From positions 1 to 17,825 of the forward strand of contig JALRLQ010000032.1 in NCBI GenBank assembly GCA_023254365.1: 17,825 nt of DNA, written 5' to 3'. Shown here one piece after another: positions 8,367-15,730 of the stretch. Position 1 is the first letter of the stretch. The number at the start of each line of letters is the position of its first letter. The position numbers and the translations under genes are program-made. The notes below the pieces were generated by a model. It saw only the letters and a list, made by a program, of their open reading frames with translations. It was not told the origin of the DNA and did not search any database. The stretch is from Candidatus Poseidonia sp. GTDB lineage: Archaea > Thermoplasmatota > Poseidoniia > Poseidoniales > Poseidoniaceae.

Positions 8367-9989
8367 ATGTATGGAAACGGACAAGCGCCCATCTTCATTC
8401 TCAAGGACGGAACGCAGCGAACGCGAGGGCGAACGGCACAATCCAACAACATCGCAGCAGCGAAAGCCGTTGCTGACGCCGTTCGGTCAACCCTCGGTCC
8501 CAAGGGCATGGACAAGATGCTCGTGGATTCCATGGGTGATGTGGTCATCACCAACGACGGTGCGACCATTCTCAAAGAGATGGACATTGAACACCCAGCG
8601 GCGAAGATGATCATCGAAGTGGCCAAAACCCAAGAGCAACACTGCTTTGACGGTACGACCTCTGCTGTGATTCTCTCGGGCGAATTGCTCAAGCGCAGCG
8701 AAGACCTGATTGAACAAAACGTCCACCCAACCGTCATTTGCGAAGGCTTCCGTTTGGCCGCCGAGCGTGCCATTGGTCTGCTTGAAGGTCACGGCATCTC
8801 CACGGAAAACGACGACCTTGTTCTTCAAGAGGTCGCCAAGACAGCACTGACCGGAAAATCAGCAGGCGCCGTTAAATCGTTCATGGCTGATATCTGTGTT
8901 CGTGCCGTCAACGCCGTTGGTGTGGTCGAGGACGGCGAGCGACTGGTGGACCTCTCCGACATCAAGGTGGAAAAGCGTCAGGGCGGTTCCATCAAAGATT
9001 CCTCCCTCATCGATGGCATTCTGCTCGACAAAGAACGCGTTCACGCAGGCATGCCCCGTTCCATCAGCAACGCCAAGATCGCTTTGGTCAATTCAGCCAT
9101 TGAAGTCAAGAAAACCGAGGTTGATGCGAAAATTCAGATCACCGATCCCAACCAGCTCGCCTTGTTTTTGGAGGAAGAGGAGAATTACATTCGAAACCTT
9201 GTCAACACCATCGAGGCAGCCGGTGCCAACGTTCTGATTTGTCAGAAAGGCATCGACGAACTTGCGCAGCACTACCTCTCAAAGAAGGGCATCTTTGCGA
9301 TTCGCCGAGCCAAGAAATCCGACATGGAAGCCTTGGCGAAGGCCACCGGTGGCTCGATTATCACCAACCTCGAAGACATGAACGGCGAAGACCTTGGAAC
9401 CGCTGCCCGCGTTGAGGAAAAGAAAATCGGTGATTCGGACATGACTTTCATCACCGGTTGTCCCGAAGCAAAATCCGTTTCTGTTCTCCTGCGAGGTGGC
9501 ACGGAACACGTCGTGGATGAGATTCGTCGAGCCTTCGACGACGCCGTTGGCGTCGTGTCCGTTGCCTGGGAAGACGGTTCTGTCTTGACCGGGGGAGGCA
9601 GCGTGCTCGCTGCCCTGTCCCGTGATCTTCGAACCTATGCAGAAACCGTGGGCGGCCGTGAGCAAATGGCGATTGAAGCCTTTGCGTCCGCCCTGGAAAT
9701 CATCCCTCGAACGCTCGCTGAAAACGCTGGTCTCGACCCTGTGACCACGCTCATCGAACTACGAAAGGCTCACGCTGACGGCCAAACACACGCCGGCATC
9801 AACGTCTACGAAGGCGGCGTGGTCGACATGAAGGGAGCCAACGTCGTTGAACCGCTCCGCGTCGTTGAACAAGCCATCCAATCCGCCACGGAAACCGCCA
9901 TCATGATTCTGCGAATTGACGACGTGATCTCCTCCAAGGGCGTGCCAATGGACGAGGGCATGGGTGACATGGGCGACTTCCACATGTGA
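8367..9989 (+). CDS. thsA: Thermosome subunit (group II chaperonin, Cpn60/TCP-1 family)
   Basis: An ATP-driven cytosolic protein-folding chamber subunit of 540 residues, the usual length. It shows the family signatures in order: [13 protein letters not shown] (about 42-54), [23 protein letters not shown] (59-81), [14 protein letters not shown] (95-108), an apical-domain region with a helical-protrusion-like segment in the middle, [52 protein letters not shown], and [12 protein letters not shown] near the end. The C-terminal tail is short with a GMGDMGDF motif in place of a long GGM repeat. The nucleotide-binding motif normally read as GDGTT is here FDGTT (F94, D95), preceded by C93. The aspartate is kept. 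[14 protein letters not shown] also lacks the usual glutamate. It is probably active. I see no TATA box in the 78-bp upstream gap, so it may be transcribed from within, or together with, the preceding gene. The subunit letter is nominal. Confidence 0.95.
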   Translation: MYGNGQAPIFILKDGTQRTRGRTAQSNNIAAAKAVADAVRSTLGPKGMDKMLVDSMGDVVITNDGATILKEMDIEHPAAKMIIEVAKTQEQHCFDGTTSAVILSGELLKRSEDLIEQNVHPTVICEGFRLAAERAIGLLEGHGISTENDDLVLQEVAKTALTGKSAGAVKSFMADICVRAVNAVGVVEDGERLVDLSDIKVEKRQGGSIKDSSLIDGILLDKERVHAGMPRSISNAKIALVNSAIEVKKTEVDAKIQITDPNQLALFLEEEENYIRNLVNTIEAAGANVLICQKGIDELAQHYLSKKGIFAIRRAKKSDMEALAKATGGSIITNLEDMNGEDLGTAARVEEKKIGDSDMTFITGCPEAKSVSVLLRGGTEHVVDEIRRAFDDAVGVVSVAWEDGSVLTGGGSVLAALSRDLRTYAETVGGREQMAIEAFASALEIIPRTLAENAGLDPVTTLIELRKAHADGQTHAGINVYEGGVVDMKGANVVEPLRVVEQAIQSATETAIMILRIDDVISSKGVPMDEGMGDMGDFHM

Positions 9990-10025
9990 TGTTGTTTTGT
10001 GCTAACTTTTCAGGCAAAAAACGAA

Positions 10026-10050
10026 CCACGGAAACCAAGTTTCCTCGTGG
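10026..10050 (+). terminator. Hairpin downstream of the thermosome gene
   Basis: CCACGGAAAC (10026-10035) pairs with GTTTC-CT-CGTGG (10039-10050): ten base pairs with a 2-nt bulge and a 3-nt CAA loop. T-rich tracts (9992-10010) lie between the stop codon and the stem. Archaeal termination depends mainly on T-tracts, so the T-rich stretch may terminate while the hairpin protects the 3' end, or the hairpin may be part of the leader of the next gene. Confidence 0.4.
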
Positions 10051-10053
10051 GTG

Positions 10054-10061
10054 AATAATAA
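10054..10061 (+). promoter_or_regulatory. Possible TATA box for the ferredoxin-flavodoxin fusion gene
   Basis: AATAATAA is the most A+T-rich octamer of the 134-bp gap between the thermosome stop and ATG 10124. A start site about 25 nt downstream would give a 40-nt leader that includes the Shine-Dalgarno AGAGGT (10112-10117). It deviates from the TTTATATA consensus, so this is tentative. Confidence 0.3.
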
Positions 10062-10123
10062 CCTTCAAAGGCCACTCAAGGCTGGCAAAGATTGCCCACA
10101 GAGCGTGAGCAAGAGGTCATCTC

Positions 10124-12088
10124 ATGGCAGTCGTCGCAAAAGTCTGGATTGATGAAGACTGCATCACCTGTGATGCGTGCCAGGACATCTGTCCCGAAGT
10201 GTTCGAGGTGACCGACGAAACCTCGCAAATTCTCGCAGCGGTTCGCACCGACGGTGTCTTTGACCGCAACGTCGGTGGCTCACCCCTCGTTGGAACCCTC
10301 GGGGCTGAATTGGGAGACATCATCATCGAAGCCGCCGAGGCGTGCCCCGTTGAGGTCATCAAGTTTGAACTGGTGTCCGACGGTGCGGCAGAGGCCGTTG
10401 TCGAGGCAGCCCCAGTGGAGGCTGAAGCCGCCGCTCCAGCCGCCGCCGCCCCTCCAGCGGCCGGTGTTTCCGAAGCATTGGGTGCGGTCATGGGCGGAGA
10501 CCGCAGCATCAACATCCTGTTCGGCTCGCAAACCGGTAACGCCGCTGGTCTCGCCGAGAAAACGGCCAAGATGGCTGCCAACTACGGGCTTGACGCCAAG
10601 GTCGTCGACATGGACGGCTTGGACCCCGCCAGTCTTGCCTCCATGAAGCGAGTGATGATCATCACCTCAACATGGGGTGAAGGTGAGATGCCGGACAACG
10701 CTGACGGCATGTGGAATGCCATCAACGCCAACGGCCCTGCCTTGGGCGGTGTCCACTTCTCCGTGTGCGCCATCGGGGACAGTTCCTACGATGAATTCTG
10801 CAAGGCCGGTCACGACTGGAACGGAAAACTCGCCGCCCTCGGTGGTACTGAGGCTTACCCCATTCAGGAATGCGATGTTGACTTTGAGCCTCCGTGGAAG
10901 CTATGGGTCGCAGAAGCGCTGCCTATGCTCGCTTGCGTTGATGATTCTGGTACGCTCCAGGTTGAACTTCTTGAAGAGATGAAAGCCTTCGGTGCAGGCG
11001 ACGACGACGATGTCGTTGACGGTGATTTCACGCCGGGCACCATCGTGAGAGACGAGATCACCATCACGCTGGAAATCTTCCGTTACTGCCCCGAAGCGGC
11101 TGAATCGGGTTGGGACACGCTTTCGTGCGGCGTCCCCGGTCACGCCTCGCTCGAGGACCTCCTTGTCAACATGCAGCGAGAGGTCGACGGAAGCCTTGCC
11201 TTCCGACGAGGCAGTGCCGCCGGCACCCCCACAACGGGTGTTCGGGCCAACGGTCGAATCGTGCTGGCCGACGCCACGATGGTCGGTGACCTTGTCAACG
11301 ACGGCGGACGACTTCGCATTGAACCGCTGCCCGGCCACCCCGTCGTCCGGGATTTGGTCGTCGACACCAGTCGTTACGAGAGCCATCGCAGTCGAGCAGA
11401 ACCATGGATGCGCACCGACCCTCGAGAAGGCGAGCGCCTCCCATCCGGTATGGCCATGGGCACCATGGACCCCGCCTCGGCGACGGCCATGCATCAAGCA
11501 GGTGACGTTCAATCCTTCCAGTTGATTCAGGCGATGTCCGACACGCTTCCTCATGACCCCCATTACGAGGGGCCGGGCGTTCACTTCCAACAGTGGTTGC
11601 GCGTGCTTGACCCCCGTACCTCGGAGTCACAACGCCGAAGCATCATGAATTCCCTTCAAGAGAAAGACGGCATTTGGTCCGAAGCCGACCATGCCAGCTT
11701 GATTCGCTACGGAGAGGACGGTCGTTTGGCGGCCAGAGCCCTGAACGAAGCCCGCGGGGCCCTTTTGAATCAACACCGCTATGCTGGCAAGGCCGGCCGC
11801 TTGGTGAAGTGGTATGGACGCAGCGTGAAATGGTCCGGAAACGTCAACGAGACCACCCTCTATCGGCAAGTCCTCGGCCCGTTGGGTCTGGTCAGCAACG
11901 TGTTCAGCGGTGTCTCGGCCCGCATGGCTCTGGCCTTCACACGAAACGGTGGACCGCCCATTCGAAGCCTGCAAGCCTTGCTCGTTCCACCGGCCGGTTT
12001 GGGCCGCATTCCCAAGATGTTCAACGGCAAGGTTGACGATTACCACGAAGTGGTGAGTCTGTTCAACGAAATCGATCAGCGGTTCTGA
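10124..12088 (+). CDS. Three-module fusion: [4Fe-4S] ferredoxin, flavodoxin, and a cysteine-free SdhB-like domain
   Basis: A 654-residue predicted cytoplasmic electron-transfer protein. Module 1 (1-82) is a ferredoxin with C13-x2-C16-x2-C19-x3-C23-P and C74-P, enough for one [4Fe-4S] cluster. An Ala/Pro-rich hinge (about 90-115) follows. Module 2 (128-271) is a CysJ/diflavin-reductase-like flavodoxin: phosphate loop GSQTGN (134-139), STWGEGEMPDNA (182-193) and AIGDSSYDEFC (216-226). Module 3 (about 308-654) resembles the iron-sulfur subunit of succinate dehydrogenase: ITLEIFRYCPE, SLAFRRG (357-363), NGRIVLAD, IEPLPGHPVVRDLVVD, AEPWM, YEGPGVHFQQWLRVLD, and a helix ending ARALNEARGALL. No cysteine occurs after C335, so all three SdhB clusters are missing. 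Start ATG 10124 has AGAGGT upstream. The partner gene begins 9 bp after the stop. Enzymatic role unknown; the modules are confident, the SdhB relationship nearly so. Confidence 0.85.
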   Translation: MAVVAKVWIDEDCITCDACQDICPEVFEVTDETSQILAAVRTDGVFDRNVGGSPLVGTLGAELGDIIIEAAEACPVEVIKFELVSDGAAEAVVEAAPVEAEAAAPAAAAPPAAGVSEALGAVMGGDRSINILFGSQTGNAAGLAEKTAKMAANYGLDAKVVDMDGLDPASLASMKRVMIITSTWGEGEMPDNADGMWNAINANGPALGGVHFSVCAIGDSSYDEFCKAGHDWNGKLAALGGTEAYPIQECDVDFEPPWKLWVAEALPMLACVDDSGTLQVELLEEMKAFGAGDDDDVVDGDFTPGTIVRDEITITLEIFRYCPEAAESGWDTLSCGVPGHASLEDLLVNMQREVDGSLAFRRGSAAGTPTTGVRANGRIVLADATMVGDLVNDGGRLRIEPLPGHPVVRDLVVDTSRYESHRSRAEPWMRTDPREGERLPSGMAMGTMDPASATAMHQAGDVQSFQLIQAMSDTLPHDPHYEGPGVHFQQWLRVLDPRTSESQRRSIMNSLQEKDGIWSEADHASLIRYGEDGRLAARALNEARGALLNQHRYAGKAGRLVKWYGRSVKWSGNVNETTLYRQVLGPLGLVSNVFSGVSARMALAFTRNGGPPIRSLQALLVPPAGLGRIPKMFNGKVDDYHEVVSLFNEIDQRF

Positions 12089-12097
12089 GGTGAAATG

Positions 12098-12955
12098 ATG
12101 GCGAAGATTGCATACTATCCCGGAAACGTGGCTCGAGCGGGCGCTTACGAGGTTGAAGATTGCATTCAACCCCTGTGCAAAGCGCTCAACATCGAACTGG
12201 TTGAACTTCCACGAGCCAGCAGCGACGGCGGTAACGTCATCAAGCAGGCCACTCCCAAGTTGCAGGATGCTTTGGTGGCTCGCAACATGGCTCTTGCAGA
12301 GGCCAAAGGCTTGGACATCATGACCACCTGTGCTACCAGTCACGGTATCATGTGCAACACGGCCGACGACATGAAGCGGGACCCCGTTTATGCAAGCAAC
12401 CTCAACAACCTCATCGCACGCACCTCCGGTGTTGAATACATGGGAGAGTCACAATCTCGCCATCTGCTCCACTATTTGGTGGAGGAAATCGGGTTGGACG
12501 CTGTTCGTGACGCCGTGAAGAACCCGTTGAACATGAAGGTCGCCGCCTATTACGGGCCCGACATGCAACGGGATGGTGCGTGTGGAGGCGATGACCCGTT
12601 CATGCCTTCTTACATGGAACAACTCATCGAAGCCTTGGGTGGAACACCGGTTGATTATGACTCCAAGTGCCTCAGCGTTGGCTCCACCTCCATGCTGACG
12701 CTGGAAGATTCCTCGCTGGCAATGACGGCGGCTGTGTTGTCTGACGCCATTGATTCCGGTGCGGAACTCGTGGTGAGCGCCTGCACGGTTTCCCACATCA
12801 ATTTGGATTCTTACCAGTCAAAAGCCGGTCGTGTCAGCGGAAAATCAACGGCCGTGCCCGTGTGTCACCTCGCCGAAGTGGTGGCGTTTGCGCTCGGTTA
12901 CTTCCCTGACCGCTTGGCTCAACTTCGAACCCGAGTTCGCCTCATCGGTTCGTGA
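12098..12955 (+). CDS. HdrB/SdhE-like (CCG-domain) protein with most cluster cysteines lost
   Basis: A 285-residue protein following the two-repeat HdrB/SdhE pattern. Repeat 1: AYYPGN (family LGC; N10), ELPRASSDGGN (family SCC; S42-D43) and MTTCATSHGIM (family CxxC; C78 kept, S81 changed). Repeat 2: AAYYGPDM (family YGC; P154), YDSKCLSVGS (family CCG; S193-V194) and VSACTVSHINLD (family PCPxCH; C229 kept, S232 changed). A closing VPVCHLAEVVAFALGY matches the family end. HdrB uses such cysteines for noncubane [4Fe-4S] clusters in heterodisulfide reduction; SdhE carries this fold in archaeal-type succinate dehydrogenase. With eight of ten cysteines gone, that chemistry is unlikely. ATG 12098 is 4 nt after GAGGTGA, the same spacing as the uL23 start; ATG 12095 is too close. 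It is probably translationally coupled to the fusion gene upstream. The 3' end overlaps the convergent helicase gene by 14 bp. Confidence 0.82.
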   Translation: MAKIAYYPGNVARAGAYEVEDCIQPLCKALNIELVELPRASSDGGNVIKQATPKLQDALVARNMALAEAKGLDIMTTCATSHGIMCNTADDMKRDPVYASNLNNLIARTSGVEYMGESQSRHLLHYLVEEIGLDAVRDAVKNPLNMKVAAYYGPDMQRDGACGGDDPFMPSYMEQLIEALGGTPVDYDSKCLSVGSTSMLTLEDSSLAMTAAVLSDAIDSGAELVVSACTVSHINLDSYQSKAGRVSGKSTAVPVCHLAEVVAFALGYFPDRLAQLRTRVRLIGS

Positions 12956-15551
12956 GCTCTGCGTTCAACAGCGCCAGGACGCCCGTTGCTTCCTCTTCGG
13001 TGCAACCCGCAACGTGCATGATGCGTGTTTGATTGGCGGCCATCAACCCTCCCAAGTCGGGTGAAAACGCCATGAGGATGGCGGCCTGTGCAGGGTGGCG
13101 CTCGCGAAGCGGTTCAGTGGCGTGGAGAAAGCATCGTTCCATGTGTTCGGTTAAGCTGTCCAACCATGGATGCGATGCCTCCGGTGATGCCTCGATGGCG
13201 TCAAGTTCTGCAATAGCCGTTTCCAGCCTTGACGAAACATTCGTCTCGTCCTGTTCGGATTGACCAACGAAGGCATGCAAGCGCTCCAACGCATCGTGTT
13301 CGCGGCGTGCTGCGACCGCCAAGAAGTGAGCCGCTTCCGTCGCATCTTTGACCATCATCACGGGCAGACCCAAGTCGAGCGTGATGAACGCCATGGCGCC
13401 CAGCACGGCATTGGGATGCAAACCGTAGGCCCCCTCGCCACCCGTTTCGACCAGCAACAACGGTCGCTGAGCACTGACCTTGAGGCCCATGCACTGACTG
13501 ATCAGCCGTCCGTTTTTGATCGAGGCAAGCAGGTCCCTGGCCGTTTTCCGCTCAATGAGCACCCGCTCGGAAAGGCGAATGTCGCCAAGTGGCAGTTGAG
13601 TGAACGTCGTTTGGAAGCCGAGGCTGTTCAGGAGTGCGGGGAGGGTTGACCGGCTTTCTCGGTGATCGATATGAACGATTCCGGACCAGCCTTCAGCGGT
13701 ATTGATCGATGCAATCTCCGCTTCGGCAGCATTGAGAACGATGTTGGTTTCTTCCACCGTTACGGTGGGGATGCTTTCGCTTTGTGTTTGCCAGGCATCG
13801 TTGAACAACCCCGTCTGATGTTGGGGTCGGCGTTGCTCTGCAGTTAACGGTCTCGCGAGGGTGTCGGAGCGTCGCTGTGGACTGCGAACAGGTTGGACGG
13901 CCTCCTGTTCAGGTTGGTGAAGTTGGCCAAGGCGCGTTTTCTCTTCCTCGAGGTACGCCTTTGCCGGTTTCTTTTCACCCTCGACAACGACGGAAAAAGC
14001 ATCCAGCGCATCGGGGTTGACCTCCATGTCTTGGAAGAAGTTCTTCTGACGAACCATGTTCGCCAAAAGGCGATGCATGTTCTCTTCTTGCCGTTCAGAG
14101 GCCCGTTGAACGTAGGCGTCCCTTGTGTTGTTGGTCACCAGCATGTGAACGGAGCCTGCGCGCTGGCGTGCAGTCCGCCCGCGTCGCTGAATCGCTCGAA
14201 CAGCGCTTGGAACAGGTTCGTACAGCACCACCAAGTCGGCGGATGGCACATCCAACCCTTCTTCCCCCACCGAGGTGGCGACCAAGGTGTTGATGTCTCC
14301 GGCTCGAAAACGGTCAAGTTGAGCCAGTTGCTCTTTTTGGGTCATGCCTTTTTGTGCTCCCCGGGAAGACTGGCCGATGAACAGATCTGGACGGCATCCT
14401 TCGTAGGCGCTCAAGACCTCAACGAGGCGGTGCACAGAATCCCTGTATTCGGTAAAGATGAGGACCTTTCCTTCGGGTTTTTGTTTCAATTCCTCGCAAA
14501 CCAGCCTTTCAACCAACGCACCTTTGGGATGCAATTCCTCGATTTCGTTGAGTCCCAACCGGAGTTGGTGCACGACGGGCAACGCCAACATTCGGTTGGT
14601 CTTCCGACCGCTGCGCCCTTCTTCTTCTGCTCGGTCGAGGAAGGCTTTGGCAACACCCGTCCCTTGGGTTTGAAGCAGGTTCATCAAGATGTGAAGGCGG
14701 CGTAGGTCTGCCACGCGGCGAGCGGCATCATACCCTCGAACATCACGTTGCTGAATGGCCCTGCTGGCACTGAGTTGAGCCCGTTCAATATCGGCCGTTC
14801 CGATGTACTCCTTGGGGGCGAGGAAACCCTGCCGTTGGAGGTGCGCGACTTCTTCGTTGAAGTGCGCTTGAATGGGTGCGAGCAACGTGGCAAGGGTTTC
14901 GGGTAGGTCCAGTCGATGAAGGTGGATGTTCATGTCCACATCATAGGCCTGAAGCAGGGGGTCCTCTCGTTTTGAAAGGTCCAAATTCTGTGTGTTCAAG
15001 TTGGTTTTGACCTCGTTGATTTGATGGCGATTTGAACCAGGGCTGGCTGTTGCACCCAGTATCCGGCCGTTGGGGTTCGCTCGGTGGAAAAGGGAACCCA
15101 CCTGAGCGTAAGCGTGGTTTCCTGTTGCATGATGGGCTTCGTCCATGATCAACAGGTCAACAACCGACAGGTCAATCGTTCCGTTCATCGCATCGTTTCG
15201 AATCACTTGAGGCGTGGCCATGATGACGGTTCCGTCGTCCCAGAGGGCCTTCCGTTTATCGGGCGGTGTATCGCCGGTGTAACTCACCACCTGTTCAGGT
15301 TCGACGTTCAACCGTTCTTTGGCCATGGTGCATTGTTGGTCGACCAGACCGGTGGTGGGGGCGAGGAGCACGATTTTCTTCGCTCCCACCCGAAGGAATT
15401 CCGCCATGGCCATCCATTCAACCGCTGTTTTTCCAAACCCGGTCGGCATAACCATGAGCGTTGAATAGGACAAAATGCGTTCAAGCGAACGCAACTGATA
15501 GGCTCGAGCCTCCACGCCTTCCTTGAGATACGCGTGGACCACCTGAGCCAT
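12942..15551 (-). CDS. hef: Hef-type helicase-nuclease (FANCM/XPF family), stalled-fork processing
   Basis: An SF2 helicase fused to an ERCC4 nuclease, 869 residues, acting on stalled or branched replication forks. Helicase motifs: I PTGFGKT (36-42), II DEAH (137-140), III GATASP (166-171), a long helical insert between the RecA lobes as in Hef/FANCM, IV VLIFTEYRDS, V TSVGEEGLDVP and VI QRRGRTARQ (455-463). After a polar linker, the nuclease (about 625-760) keeps D629/R631/E632 (IDHRES), D657 (LGDIRL) and the catalytic E667-R668-K669-x3-D673 (ERKTARD), plus HPNAVLGAMAFITLDLG. The C terminus (about 828-869) is a weak helix-hairpin-helix region (MHVAGCTEEEATGVLALLN). Both activities should be intact. 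A TTG at 15578 would add nine residues; ATG 15551 is preferred, with GTG 15554 possible. It is divergent from the ribosomal operon and convergent with the HdrB-like gene. Confidence 0.95.
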   Translation of the reverse strand: MAQVVHAYLKEGVEARAYQLRSLERILSYSTLMVMPTGFGKTAVEWMAMAEFLRVGAKKIVLLAPTTGLVDQQCTMAKERLNVEPEQVVSYTGDTPPDKRKALWDDGTVIMATPQVIRNDAMNGTIDLSVVDLLIMDEAHHATGNHAYAQVGSLFHRANPNGRILGATASPGSNRHQINEVKTNLNTQNLDLSKREDPLLQAYDVDMNIHLHRLDLPETLATLLAPIQAHFNEEVAHLQRQGFLAPKEYIGTADIERAQLSASRAIQQRDVRGYDAARRVADLRRLHILMNLLQTQGTGVAKAFLDRAEEEGRSGRKTNRMLALPVVHQLRLGLNEIEELHPKGALVERLVCEELKQKPEGKVLIFTEYRDSVHRLVEVLSAYEGCRPDLFIGQSSRGAQKGMTQKEQLAQLDRFRAGDINTLVATSVGEEGLDVPSADLVVLYEPVPSAVRAIQRRGRTARQRAGSVHMLVTNNTRDAYVQRASERQEENMHRLLANMVRQKNFFQDMEVNPDALDAFSVVVEGEKKPAKAYLEEEKTRLGQLHQPEQEAVQPVRSPQRRSDTLARPLTAEQRRPQHQTGLFNDAWQTQSESIPTVTVEETNIVLNAAEAEIASINTAEGWSGIVHIDHRESRSTLPALLNSLGFQTTFTQLPLGDIRLSERVLIERKTARDLLASIKNGRLISQCMGLKVSAQRPLLLVETGGEGAYGLHPNAVLGAMAFITLDLGLPVMMVKDATEAAHFLAVAARREHDALERLHAFVGQSEQDETNVSSRLETAIAELDAIEASPEASHPWLDSLTEHMERCFLHATEPLRERHPAQAAILMAFSPDLGGLMAANQTRIMHVAGCTEEEATGVLALLNAELTNR

Positions 15552-15619
15552 CACACCAACCTTCAGTCTAGGGTTCAAAAGGATGATGTGGGGGTTGAGT
15601 AGAGAACTTGAACTGAACA

Positions 15620-15667
15620 GACGCCATGGTTGAGAAAGGTTTGAAGACCTTCTATGGCCATGGCGTC
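15620..15667. repeat. Perfect 10-bp inverted repeat between hef and the ribosomal operon
   Basis: GACGCCATGG (15620-15629) and CCATGGCGTC (15658-15667) are exact inverted copies. The 28-nt spacer holds a second pairing, AAGGT (15636-15640) with ACCTT (15647-15651) around a 6-nt loop, so a long imperfect hairpin can form. It lies 69 bp before the hef ATG and 35 bp before the TATA box of the ribosomal operon, so it could be an operator for either gene or, if transcribed, part of the hef mRNA leader. The region 15552-15898 contains no gene I can support. Confidence 0.5.
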
Positions 15668-15701
15668 ACACGCAAACCTTCGGCGGCGTGTACCGAACCG
15701 C

Positions 15702-15708
15702 ATATATA
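15702..15708 (+). promoter_or_regulatory. TATA box of the uL3-uL4-uL23 operon
   Basis: ATATATA is preceded by CCGAACCG (15693-15700), a possible BRE, in an otherwise G+C-rich gap. Archaeal transcription normally starts about 25 nt downstream, here near 15730, giving a leader of roughly 170 nt before the uL3 ATG. Confidence 0.55.
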
Positions 15709-15730
15709 CAGGAGGTCAGTCGGAGGGGTG

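Noticed and set aside
10400..10470. GCC-rich low-complexity run as a repeat element
   Set aside because: It encodes the Ala/Pro hinge between ferredoxin and flavodoxin and is in frame; not an independent repeat.
12942..12955. Frameshift or fusion linking the HdrB-like gene with the helicase
   Set aside because: The genes are on opposite strands and both have complete, family-like ends.
13755..13830. PIP-box (PCNA-binding) candidate QTGLFNDAW in the Hef linker
   Set aside because: The two aromatic residues required at positions 7-8 of QxxhxxFF are absent.
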